This document shows positions 32,882 through 41,800 of a stretch of 42,082 bases of DNA, in pieces (position 1 is the first letter of the stretch; each line of letters starts with the position of its first letter). A program made the position numbers and the translations under genes. The notes beneath the pieces were generated by a model. The model saw only the letters and a list, made by a program, of their open reading frames with translations, searched no databases and was not told the origin of the DNA. Source of the stretch: an uncultured Flavonifractor sp. Lineage in GTDB: Bacteria; Bacillota; Clostridia; Oscillospirales; Oscillospiraceae. Where the stretch lies: NCBI GenBank assembly GCA_944383135.1, contig CALWOL010000180.1:1-42082 (forward strand). The letters are read 5' to 3'.

Positions 32882-33768
32882 GGACCATACGGGTGGGCAG
32901 CCGGGAGAGCCGGCTGGCGGTCATCCAGTCGGAGCTGGTGATGGAGGCCATCCGGGCCCGTCACCCGGACATCGCCCTGGAGCTGGTGACCATGAAAACC
33001 ACCGGAGATAAAATCCTGGACCGCACCCTGGATAAAATCGGGGGCAAGGGCCTGTTTGTGAAGGAGCTGGACGCTGCCCTGCTGGAGGGCCGGGCGGATT
33101 TGACGGTACATAGCTGCAAGGACCTGCCCATGGAGGTGGATGCCCGCATCCCCCTGGCGGGCTTTTCCCGCCGGGAGGACCCCCGGGACGCCCTGGTGCT
33201 GCCCGCTGGGGCGGCGGAGCTGGACAGGAGCAGGCCCATCGGCTGCGCCTCCGCCCGGCGGGCGGTGCAGCTGCGGGCCCTTTTTCCGGAGATGGACATC
33301 GCTCCGGTGCGGGGCAATGTGCTCACCCGCCTGCGGAAGCTGGACGAGGGGGGGTATTCCGCCCTGGTGCTGGCCGCCGCCGGACTGAAGCGGCTGGGCC
33401 TGGAGGGCAGGATTGCCCGGTATTTCACCGTGGAGGAGCTCATCCCCGCCGCCGGACAGGGGATTCTGGCTCTCCAGAGCCGGGCGGGGGAGAACCTGGA
33501 CTACCTCAGCGGGGTGGTGGATGAGGAGGGGACCCTGTGCGCCCTGGCCGAGCGGGCCTTTGTCCGGGCCCTGGACGGGGGCTGCTCGGCCCCCATTGCC
33601 GCCCACGCCCGGCTTGCGGGGGAGACGCTCACCATCACGGGCCTGTATGTGGACGGGGCGGGGAAGGTCCTCCGCCGGACCGCCGCCGGGCCCCGGGACC
33701 AGGGCGAGCGCCTGGCCGCCGCCCTGGCGGAGGAGATGAAAGGAGGGGGCCCATGGCTGGAAAGGTGA
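32878..33768 (+). CDS. hemC: porphobilinogen deaminase (hydroxymethylbilane synthase)
   Basis: This 296-residue cytosolic enzyme joins four porphobilinogen units. It has GSRESRLAVIQSE (7-19), KGLFVKELDAALLEGRADLTVHSCKDLP, and the dipyrromethane-cofactor cysteine C236 in LDGGCSAPIAAHA. Length is normal. ATG 32878 overlaps the hemA-sirC stop (ATGA) and the end overlaps the cobA-hemD start by 16 nt. Confidence 0.97.
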   Translation: MRTIRVGSRESRLAVIQSELVMEAIRARHPDIALELVTMKTTGDKILDRTLDKIGGKGLFVKELDAALLEGRADLTVHSCKDLPMEVDARIPLAGFSRREDPRDALVLPAGAAELDRSRPIGCASARRAVQLRALFPEMDIAPVRGNVLTRLRKLDEGGYSALVLAAAGLKRLGLEGRIARYFTVEELIPAAGQGILALQSRAGENLDYLSGVVDEEGTLCALAERAFVRALDGGCSAPIAAHARLAGETLTITGLYVDGAGKVLRRTAAGPRDQGERLAAALAEEMKGGGPWLER

Positions 33769-35237
33769 CGCTGGTGGGCGCGGGGCCCGGCGACCCCGGC
33801 CTGCTCACCCGGAAGGGGCTGGAGGCCCTGGAAACTGCCCAGGTGGTGGTGTACGACCGGCTGGTGAGCCCCGCCATCCTGGCCCTGATGCCGGAGGGGG
33901 CGGAGCACATCAACGTGGGCAAGCAGGCCGCCCGCCACCCGGTGCCCCAGGAGGAGATCAACCGGATTCTGCTGGACAAGGCCCTGGAGGGGAAGCGGGT
34001 GGTGCGCCTCAAGGGGGGTGACCCCTTCCTCTTCGGCCGGGGAGGCGAGGAGCTGGAGCTGCTGGCCGCCCACGGTGTCCCCTTTGAGGAGGTGCCCGGC
34101 ATCACCTCCGCCATCGCTGCCCCCGCCTATGGGGGCATCCCGGTGACCCACCGGGACTGCTGCTCCTCCCTCCACATTGTCACCGGCCACCAGCGGGCGG
34201 GAAAGGAGCTGGACATTGACTTTGAAGCCCTGGTGCGCACGAAAGGCACCCTGGTCTTTCTGATGGGGGTGTCCGCCCTGCCGGAGCTCTGCGCCGGGCT
34301 GCTCCGTGCCGGCATGGACGCCGCCACCCCCGCCGCCGTGGTGGAGCGGGGCACCACTCCCGCCCAGCGGCGGATTTCCGCCCCCCTGGGCGAGCTGCCC
34401 CGGGCGGCGGAGGAGGCGAAGGTGGTCAGCCCCGCCGTCATCGTGGTGGGGGGCGTGTGCGCCCTGGCGGAGCAGTTCGACTGGTTTGACAAGCTGCCCC
34501 TGAAGGGGAAAACCGTGGTGGTCACCCGGCCGAAGGAGCGGGCGGGCACCCTGTCCGCCCGGCTGCGGGCGCTGGGGGCGGAGGTGTGGGAGTATCCCTG
34601 CATCGCCACCCGGCCCATCGCCCCCAACCCCGCCCTGGACGGGGTCATGGAGCGGCTGGGGGTATATGAATGGCTGGTCCTCACCAGCCCCGCCGGGGCG
34701 GAGACTGTATGGCAGTGGCTGGAGGACCATGGCAGGGACGCCCGGGCCCTGGGCGGGCTTAAGCTGGCCGCCATCGGCCCCGGCACCGCCCGGGCCCTGA
34801 CCGGGCACGGCCTGAGGGCCGACTACGTGCCGGAGGTGTACGACGCCGCCCACCTGGGAGCGGGTCTCCCCGCCGCCGGGCGGGTGCTCATCCTCCGGGC
34901 GGAGGAGGGCTCCCCCGCCTTGACAGAGGCGCTGGCGGGGCGTAACATGGAGTTTGACGATGTGGCCACCTACCGCACGGTGTATGACAATCCCCGTTCT
35001 CAGGCCCTGCGGGCGCTGGTGGAGGGAGAGGGAAGGACTCTAATCACCTTCACCTCCGCCTCCACCGTGAAGGGGTTTGTCTCCTCCGTGGGGGCGGATG
35101 CGGATTTTTCCCGTATGCTGGGCCTGTGCATCGGGGAGCAGACTGCCGGAGAGGCCCGGAAGCACGGCATTCCGGTACAAACAGCCAAAGCGGCCACCAT
35201 GGACGCCCTGGTGGATTTGATTGTGGAAGGTGTTTAG
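33753..35237 (+). CDS. cobA-hemD: uroporphyrinogen-III C-methyltransferase / uroporphyrinogen-III synthase fusion
   Basis: This 494-residue fusion makes uroporphyrinogen III and converts it to precorrin-2. The CobA (SUMT) domain covers about 1-245 with VGAGPGDPGLLTRKGLEAL, VVYDRLVSP, LKGGDPFLFGRGGEE and PGITSAIAAPAYGGIPVTHR. The HemD domain begins at about 250 (LKGKTVVVTRPKERAGTL) and ends with FTSASTVKGFVS and IGEQTAGEARKHGI. The fusion is common in Firmicutes. AAAGGAGGGGG before ATG 33753 is strong. By linking the branch-point enzymes it favours precorrin-2 over haem. Confidence 0.96.
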   Translation: MAGKVTLVGAGPGDPGLLTRKGLEALETAQVVVYDRLVSPAILALMPEGAEHINVGKQAARHPVPQEEINRILLDKALEGKRVVRLKGGDPFLFGRGGEELELLAAHGVPFEEVPGITSAIAAPAYGGIPVTHRDCCSSLHIVTGHQRAGKELDIDFEALVRTKGTLVFLMGVSALPELCAGLLRAGMDAATPAAVVERGTTPAQRRISAPLGELPRAAEEAKVVSPAVIVVGGVCALAEQFDWFDKLPLKGKTVVVTRPKERAGTLSARLRALGAEVWEYPCIATRPIAPNPALDGVMERLGVYEWLVLTSPAGAETVWQWLEDHGRDARALGGLKLAAIGPGTARALTGHGLRADYVPEVYDAAHLGAGLPAAGRVLILRAEEGSPALTEALAGRNMEFDDVATYRTVYDNPRSQALRALVEGEGRTLITFTSASTVKGFVSSVGADADFSRMLGLCIGEQTAGEARKHGIPVQTAKAATMDALVDLIVEGV

Positions 35238-35238
35238 C

Positions 35239-36222
35239 ATGGAACTGATCCAACGCCCCCGCCGCCTGCGGGGCAATGACGCGGTGCGCCGCCTGTGCCG
35301 GGAGACCCGCCTGTCCCCCGACAGCCTCATTTATCCCATTTTTGTGGACGAGACCCTGAAGGGGGTCCGGCCCATTGAATCTCTGCCGGGTCAGAACCAC
35401 TACGGACTGGACAGCGTGTGCCTGGCGGTGGAGGAGTGCCTGGCCGCCGGGGTGACCCACTGCATCCTCTTCGGCCTGCCCGCCGGGAAGGACGCCGTGG
35501 GCTCCTCCGCCTGGGCGGAAAACGGCGTGGTGCAGCAGGCCATCCGGGCCATCAAGGCCAACTATCCCGACTTCTATGTGATTACCGACGTGTGCATGTG
35601 CGAGTACACCGACCACGGCCACTGCGGCATCCTCCGGGGCCATGAGGTGGACAACGACAAGACCCTGGAGGTGCTGGCCAAGACCGCCCTGTCCCATGTG
35701 CAGGCGGGGGCGGACATGGTGGCCCCCTCCGACATGATGGATGGCCGGGTGGCCGCCATCCGGACCATCCTGGACGAGCACGGCTATGAGACCACCCCCA
35801 TCATGGCCTATTCCGCCAAATACGCCTCCGCCTTTTACGGCCCCTTCCGCTCCGCCGCCGGCTCCGCCCCCGCCTTCGGGGACCGGAAGGGCTGCCAGAT
35901 GGACCCCCACAACCGGAAGGAGGCCCTGAAGGAGTGCGCCCTGGACGTGGAGGAAGGGGCGGACATCCTCATGGTCAAGCCCGCCCTCAGCTACCTGGAC
36001 GTGATTCGGGAGTGCTCCGACGCCTTCGACCTGCCCATGTGCGCCTACCAGGTGTCCGGGGAGTACGCCATGATCAAGGCGGCGGCCGCCGCCGGGCTCA
36101 TCGACGAGTACCGGATTTTGTGCGAGGCCGCCCTCAGCGTGTTCCGGGCGGGGGCCAACATGCTCATCACCTACTATGCCAAGGAGCTGGCGGGGGCCAT
36201 CCGGAAGGGGGACATCGGCTGA
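35239..36222 (+). CDS. hemB: delta-aminolevulinic acid dehydratase (porphobilinogen synthase)
   Basis: This 327-residue enzyme condenses two 5-aminolevulinate molecules. The metal-site cysteines lie in DVCMCEYTDHGHCGIL, the type seen in zinc-dependent enzymes. Active-site segments SAKYASAFYGPFR and MVKPALSYLDVI carry the two lysines. An upstream TTG at 35221 in frame is less likely than ATG 35239, which follows GGAAGG. It begins 1 nt after the cobA-hemD stop and its stop overlaps the hemL ATG (TGATG). Confidence 0.97.
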   Translation: MELIQRPRRLRGNDAVRRLCRETRLSPDSLIYPIFVDETLKGVRPIESLPGQNHYGLDSVCLAVEECLAAGVTHCILFGLPAGKDAVGSSAWAENGVVQQAIRAIKANYPDFYVITDVCMCEYTDHGHCGILRGHEVDNDKTLEVLAKTALSHVQAGADMVAPSDMMDGRVAAIRTILDEHGYETTPIMAYSAKYASAFYGPFRSAAGSAPAFGDRKGCQMDPHNRKEALKECALDVEEGADILMVKPALSYLDVIRECSDAFDLPMCAYQVSGEYAMIKAAAAAGLIDEYRILCEAALSVFRAGANMLITYYAKELAGAIRKGDIG

Positions 36223-37502
36223 TGGGACGCTCGGAAGAACTGTATGAGCAGGCGGTTCAGGTCCTCCCCGGCGGGGTCAACTCCCCGGTGCGGGCCTACC
36301 GGGCGGTGGGCATGGCCCCCCGCTTCATCACCCGGGGGGAGGGCCCCTTCCTCTGGGACGAGGACGGAAAGCGGTACATCGACTACGTCTGCTCCTGGGG
36401 CCCCATGATTCTGGGCCACAACCACCCGGTCATCCGGGAGGCGGTGGAGAAAGCGGTGAAGGACGGCCTCTCCTTCGGGGCCCCCACCCGCCGGGAGGTG
36501 GAGATTGCCCGGCTGATGGTGGAGCTGGTGCCCCATATTGAAATGGTGCGGATGGTCAACTCCGGCACCGAGGCGGTGATGAGCGCCGTCCGCCTGGCCC
36601 GGGGTGCCACCGGCCGGGACAAGATCATCAAGTTTGAGGGCTGCTACCACGGGCACTCCGACTGCCTGCTGGTGAACGCCGGTTCCTCCGCTCTGGCGGG
36701 AGGCCACCCCTCTTCCGCCGGTGTGCCGGAGGATATCGTCAAGCACACCCTCACCGCCCAGTTCAACGACCTCAAGTCGGTGGAGGCTCTGCTGGATGCC
36801 TGGCCCGGCCAGGTGGCCTGCATCCTGGTGGAGCCGGTGGCCGCCAACATGGGCGTGGTCAGCCCCGCCCCCGGCTTTTTGGAGGGCCTGCGGAAGCTGT
36901 GCGACCGGACGGGCGCCCTGCTCGTCTTTGACGAGGTCATCACCGGCTTCCGCCTGGCCCTGGGGGGCGCCCAGGCATATTTTGGGGTGAAGGCCGACCT
37001 GGTCACCTTCGGCAAGATTATCGGCGGCGGCATGCCGGTGGGGGCCTACTGCGGCAGCCGGGAGCTGATGGAGCAGGTGGCCCCCTGCGGTCCCGTCTAT
37101 CAGGCGGGCACCCTCAGCGGCAATCCGGTGGCCATGGCCGCCGGCTTGGCCCAGCTCACCTATCTGAAGGAGCACCCGGAGGTCTATGACGACATCGCCG
37201 CCAAGGCCGAATGGCTGGCGTGCGGCATGCGGCGGGCGGCGGAGGAGGCAGGGGTGCCGGTGGCGGTGAACCAGATCGGCTCCCTCCTCTCTCCCTTCTT
37301 TACCCCCACCGCCGTCACCGCCTTTGTGGACGCGAAGGGCAGCGACGTGGGCCGCTACGCCAGGTATTTTCAGGGGATGGTGGAGCGGGGGGTGGCCCTG
37401 GCCCCCGCCCAGTTTGAAGCCATGTTCCTCTCCACCGCCCACACCCAGGCGGAGCTGGAGGCCACGCTGGAGGCGGTGCAGGCCGTCTTTCCCACACTGT
37501 GA
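36222..37502 (+). CDS. hemL: glutamate-1-semialdehyde 2,1-aminomutase
   Basis: This 426-residue PLP enzyme makes 5-aminolevulinate from glutamate-1-semialdehyde, the product of the HemA domain. PGGVNSPVRAY is at the N-terminus, NSGTEAVMSAVRLARG and GCYHGHSD follow, and the PLP lysine is K265 in FGKIIGGGMPVGAY, the same number as in Escherichia coli. It is the last gene of block B and is followed by a strong terminator. Confidence 0.97.
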   Translation: MGRSEELYEQAVQVLPGGVNSPVRAYRAVGMAPRFITRGEGPFLWDEDGKRYIDYVCSWGPMILGHNHPVIREAVEKAVKDGLSFGAPTRREVEIARLMVELVPHIEMVRMVNSGTEAVMSAVRLARGATGRDKIIKFEGCYHGHSDCLLVNAGSSALAGGHPSSAGVPEDIVKHTLTAQFNDLKSVEALLDAWPGQVACILVEPVAANMGVVSPAPGFLEGLRKLCDRTGALLVFDEVITGFRLALGGAQAYFGVKADLVTFGKIIGGGMPVGAYCGSRELMEQVAPCGPVYQAGTLSGNPVAMAAGLAQLTYLKEHPEVYDDIAAKAEWLACGMRRAAEEAGVPVAVNQIGSLLSPFFTPTAVTAFVDAKGSDVGRYARYFQGMVERGVALAPAQFEAMFLSTAHTQAELEATLEAVQAVFPTL

Positions 37503-37507
37503 ACTGC

Positions 37508-37542
37508 AAAAAACGGGACCGCCGCAGGCGGTCCCGTTTTTT
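37508..37542 (+). terminator. bidirectional terminator after hemL
   Basis: A 16-bp perfect inverted repeat (A6CGGGACCGCC 37508-37523 with GGCGGTCCCGT6 37527-37542) has a GCA loop. It ends block B and also the convergent minus-strand transcript. Confidence 0.92.
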
Positions 37543-37560
37543 GTCGCGCTCTGGAGACAT

Positions 37561-38739
37561 TCAATTGGCCGGGCGAGCCCGGGTGAGGATGAGGGAGGCC
37601 AGCAGGGAGACCAGGGGGACGGTGAGCAGAATCCCCACCGAGCCGGCCACACTCTGAATCAGCTCAATGGCCATGGCGTCGCTGTTGATGATTTGGATGA
37701 GCGGGTAGCCATATACCTGGAAGAGGAGCAGTACGTTGAAGGAGGCGCCGGCAAAGGCCAGAATCAGGGTGTTGGCCATGGTGCCCATGGCATCCCGGCC
37801 GATGTTCATCCCGGAGCGGAGCAGCTCCCCCGCCGTGAGCCGGGGATTGACCGCCCGCAGCTCGCTGCACGCCGAGGAGATGGACATGGCCACGTCCATT
37901 ACCGCGCCCAGGGCGGCGATGAGGATGCCGCTCACCAGCAGACCCCGGATTTCCAGGGGGCTGTCATAGGCCCGAAGCACCAGCTCCTCCGCCTCCGACA
38001 TGTTGAATCCGCTGATGGGGGTAATCTGCCCCACCAGCCAGGCGAACAGCCCCGCCGCCGCCACGCCCCCCACGCAGCCCAGACCGGCGCACAGGGTTTT
38101 GCGGGTGAAGCCGGTGAGCATCAGCAGGGAGGCGGCAGCCGTCAGGGCGGCAATGGCGATGGCGGCGGGAATGGGGGGCGCGCCCCGGAGGACCAGGGGG
38201 ATGAGCAGCAGCCAGATGCCCGCCAGGGTGTAGGCCAGGCCCAGCAGGGCCATCAGTCCCTTTTTCCCGCCGATGACCACCAGCAGCAGGGCGAATACGG
38301 CAATCATCCCCACAAGCACCGGCCCCCGGTCATAGTTGGGGATGGAGACGATGTAGGGCGCGCCGCTGTCGTCGGTGTCCAGCCGGACGATGACCCGGGT
38401 ACCCAGGGAGCAGTCCACGTTGGCGTAGGCGGTGAGGTAGTTGGTGCCCTCCAGGACGGCCCCCTTGTACGCCCCGGTGAGAATCTCCAGCTCCAGCAGC
38501 TGGGAGCCCACCCGCAGCCCCTCGGTCCAGTCCTGGGGCTGGGCGTCGTCGGCCACCACGTCGGTGACCCGGGCCGCGGCAAAAGAGCGCTTTTGGGCGG
38601 CGGTCAGCTCCCGGTTCTCCTCCGGCAGCAGCAGGCAGCCCCCAGCCAGGACGAGAAACAGCAGCAGGCCTGTGATCAGCCCGGCCAGGCGGCGGCGGGT
38701 CCACAGGGGGGCGGATGGGACAGCGGTTTTTCGGCCCAT
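37561..38739 (-). CDS. YibE/F-family membrane protein
   Basis: This 392-residue protein has an N-terminal membrane anchor (about 19-39), an extracytoplasmic domain of about 110 residues (GAVLEGTNYLTAYANVDCSLG, then RVIVRLD), and seven or more helices in the C-terminal half. Hallmarks of the YibE/F family are visible: SGLLVSGILIAALGAVMDVAMSISS-like sequence at about residues 271-295 and NIGRDAMGTMANTLILAFAGA. The function of the family is not settled. AGGAGG is 10 nt before ATG 38739. It is downstream of the S-layer protein on the same strand, with a hairpin between them. A membrane role near a surface protein is plausible but unproven. Confidence 0.88.
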   Translation of the reverse strand: MGRKTAVPSAPLWTRRRLAGLITGLLLFLVLAGGCLLLPEENRELTAAQKRSFAAARVTDVVADDAQPQDWTEGLRVGSQLLELEILTGAYKGAVLEGTNYLTAYANVDCSLGTRVIVRLDTDDSGAPYIVSIPNYDRGPVLVGMIAVFALLLVVIGGKKGLMALLGLAYTLAGIWLLLIPLVLRGAPPIPAAIAIAALTAAASLLMLTGFTRKTLCAGLGCVGGVAAAGLFAWLVGQITPISGFNMSEAEELVLRAYDSPLEIRGLLVSGILIAALGAVMDVAMSISSACSELRAVNPRLTAGELLRSGMNIGRDAMGTMANTLILAFAGASFNVLLLFQVYGYPLIQIINSDAMAIELIQSVAGSVGILLTVPLVSLLASLILTRARPAN

Positions 38740-38768
38740 AAAAGCGGGTCCTCCTCTCTGAAACAGAG

Positions 38769-38796
38769 GCGGGCCGCCCGCGCCGGGGCGGCCCGC
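38769..38796 (-). terminator. hairpin between the S-layer protein and YibE/F genes
   Basis: An 11-bp perfect stem (38769-38779 with 38786-38796) with a 6-nt loop lies 20 nt after the S-layer gene stop on the minus strand. Only CTCTGTTTC follows, so it is probably a weak or partial terminator. Confidence 0.5.
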
Positions 38797-38815
38797 TTGT
38801 GCTGTGGTTGGAAGC

Positions 38816-41800
38816 TCAGAACTGTGGGGCGAAGCGGGCGAAGAGCGCGGCCACTTCGGCGCGGGAGGCGGTGTTCTGGGGGGCCAGGCGGTTCTCGCCC
38901 ACGCCCTCCACCAGCTCCAGGCTCACGGCCCAGACCATGGCGTCATAGGCCCAGCCGCTGACGGAGGCGGCGTCGGCAAAGGCACTCAGATCGCCCTCCG
39001 CCGCCGGGCTGCCCAGGTAGCGGTACAGCATGGTGACCAGCTGTTCCCGGGTGAGGGGATTCTCCGGATTGGTGCCGTCGGAAACAGCCTGCTCCATGGA
39101 CCAGGTCCGGCCGGCCGCGTACCAGGTGTCTCCGGTAGAGGTATCCACCCCGGCGTACCGGGCCAGCAGGGTCCAGCCCATGGCGCGGGTCATGGCGCCG
39201 GCGGGGGTGAAGGTGGAGGCGCTGGTGCCCTCAAACAGCTCCCGGCTGGTGACATAGTCGATGACCGGCTTGGCCCAGTGGGTGTCGGACACGTCGGTAA
39301 AGCGCTTGGCGTTGTCCACAATCTTGATGGTGTCTCCGTCCGACAGGGTGACTGTGATGCCCTTGTCCGTCAGAGCGGTGTCCTTCAGGATTTCCTCGGT
39401 GCCGTCCTCCTTTACCAGGACGGCCACCGTGCCGGTGGAGGCCTCCTTCACCGGGATTTCCACCTTGACCTCCTCCTTGCCCGCCAGATTCATGGTAATG
39501 CTGGGGGCGGAGGAGGCGGAGGAGGCGGGTACCTGCTCCGGCATGGACACCAGGAAGGAGTCCCCGGTCTGCGCCGTGCCGGTGAGGAGCTTCTCCGGCA
39601 CCTTCACGGTGGTGTCGGCGTTGCCGTCCTTGTCGGTGTTGGTGACGGTGGTGGTGTCGTCAGGGTACTTGGTGGTGTCGGTGGTGGAGCCGTCGGGCTT
39701 GGTCACCGTGGTGGTGGTGGAGCCGTCGGGGTTGGTGACGGTCTCGGTCTTGTTACCGGAGGAGGAGCCGCCGCCGGAGCCGCCGCTGTACGCGGGCGGG
39801 ATGTCCACCTCTTCGGTGCCGCAGACGATGTCGGCCCGGTCCCGGATGCGGATGCGGGGGGCGGGTCCGTCGAAGCTGTTGTCGTAGGAGGACAGGCCCA
39901 CCACGGTAATCTCATGGCCCACCGCCAGATTTTCAATGGTCTTGTTCTGGGTGATGTAGCCGTCGATGAATACCCGGGCGTCGTAGCCGCTGGTATCCCG
40001 GACCATGATGGTCTGGATGGAGCCCTCCGCCTCAGCGAAGCTCACTACCACGCCCTGAATCTGCACCAGGCTGCCCAGGTAGGTGGACTGGGCCGCCTCT
40101 CTGGTGGTGATGGACTTGGGCGCAAGGGGCTCGCCCTCGCCAATCTTCTCAATGCTGGTCACATTGAGCTGCCGCTCCCCCTGGTAGGAGGAGGTGGTGC
40201 CGGTGATGCGGACCTTGTCGCCCAGCTTATAGTTCCCGGCCACGGGGAAGGCGTTGATGCCGGCGGTGTCGTCCTGCACGTAGATACAGTCGAAGAAGGC
40301 GGTATCCTTGTCATAGCCGGAGGCGTTGGAGGTGACCACGCCCTCCACCACGTACTTGATGCCCTCCTGCTGCTGGGCCTGCACGTCGGCAATCTTGGAA
40401 ATGGTGGTGGGGTTGAGATAGCTGACCAGATTCTCACAAATCTTGTAGTTGGAGTAGTTCTTCTCGGCGCCGGAGTCGCTGATGGTGGCCTGCACCTCGA
40501 AGTTGGACAGGAAGGCCGCGCCGGAGACCACAATCAGGCCCTTACCGCCGCCCAAATCCTCGGTGGCCAGCGCCAGCAGGCGGTCGGTGCCGTCGTCGTA
40601 GGCATATTCGGGGATGGTGCCCAGGCCGCCCCGGTTGTCCTTGTCGTCGTCGGCGGAGTAGCTAGTGTCGAAGGCGTACACCACCGGGGTTACGGTGTCG
40701 GGGATGGCGGTGGTGGGCTGGCCGTCGGCGTCCACCACGTGGATGGAGGCGCCGCCATACTGGCTGAACAGCTCGGTATACAGGTTGTTGTGGGGATTGT
40801 CCGGGTCAAACTCCACCCGGTCCAGCAGGAAGGAGTCGAAGTTGTAGCTGCTCAGGTAGAGACGCTGGGGCTGGCCGCCGTTGTAGGAGTCGTCCTTGAG
40901 CTCATCGTCGCTGATGCGCAGATGGGAACCCAGAGCCTCCAGAATCAGGTTCTGCTGGGCGGCCATGTGGTCCTCCGCGGGGAAGTCCTGATAGCTCTCA
41001 TAGAAGTCGCCCCAGCCGGCCACGATTACCGTACCGCCGGCGGCGTTGAAGTCGGCGATGGCCTGAATTTCCTGCTGGGAGTAGCACACATAGGGGTCCC
41101 GCAGCTTGTCGCCGTCCCGGCGGGAGGGCGCGGTGAGCACCAGGGCCACGTACTTGCCGTTTGCGTTCTCACAGGCGGCAATGAGCTCGGCGCTGGTATT
41201 CAGCTGCACCGTGCGCACTGAATAGCCCGCGGCCAGGGTGCCGAAGTTGCCCATGGAATCCTTGTAGTTGCCGTTGACGTACTCATTGTAGTGGGAGGCG
41301 TCAATGCCGATATACACCAGCTGCCTGGCGTCCAGGATATCCAGGGTCACGCTCTTGGAATAGCTGTACTCGATGCCGCCCTCCTCAATGACGGCGGTGA
41401 CGGTGATGGTCATCACCCGGGCCGTGGTGGGGATGTAGCTCCAATCCACCGCCAGAGTGCCGGAGGCGGGAATGGTCCGGACGGTGCTGTCGGTGAACAG
41501 AGTCTGGCTGCCGCTGGCATAGGTGATGGATTTGACGGTGGCCTCAGCCGTCTCACTGTTGAAGAGGGTGGTGGTGAGGGTGAGGGCCTCGTCGGTGACG
41601 GGAGTGGAGGTACCGCACACCACGGAGGAGACGCCCAGCTTCACCACTTCGCCCACCCACACCGGGGCGGTCACGGCGATGTCGCCGTCGCCCTGGGTGA
41701 CCCGGATGAAGTAATAGCTGTAATCGGCGGGAATGGTGCAGCTCAGCTCGCCGGAGGCCAGCTGTGTGGGATCGTCCCAGGCATAGGCCACCGCGCCGGA

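Noticed and set aside
39600..39790. Repetitive sequence as a DNA repeat or CRISPR-like array
   Set aside because: It encodes a Thr/Ser/Asp-rich linker (units like NPDGSTTT and KPDGSTTD) in frame within the S-layer protein, with irregular unit lengths and no spacers.
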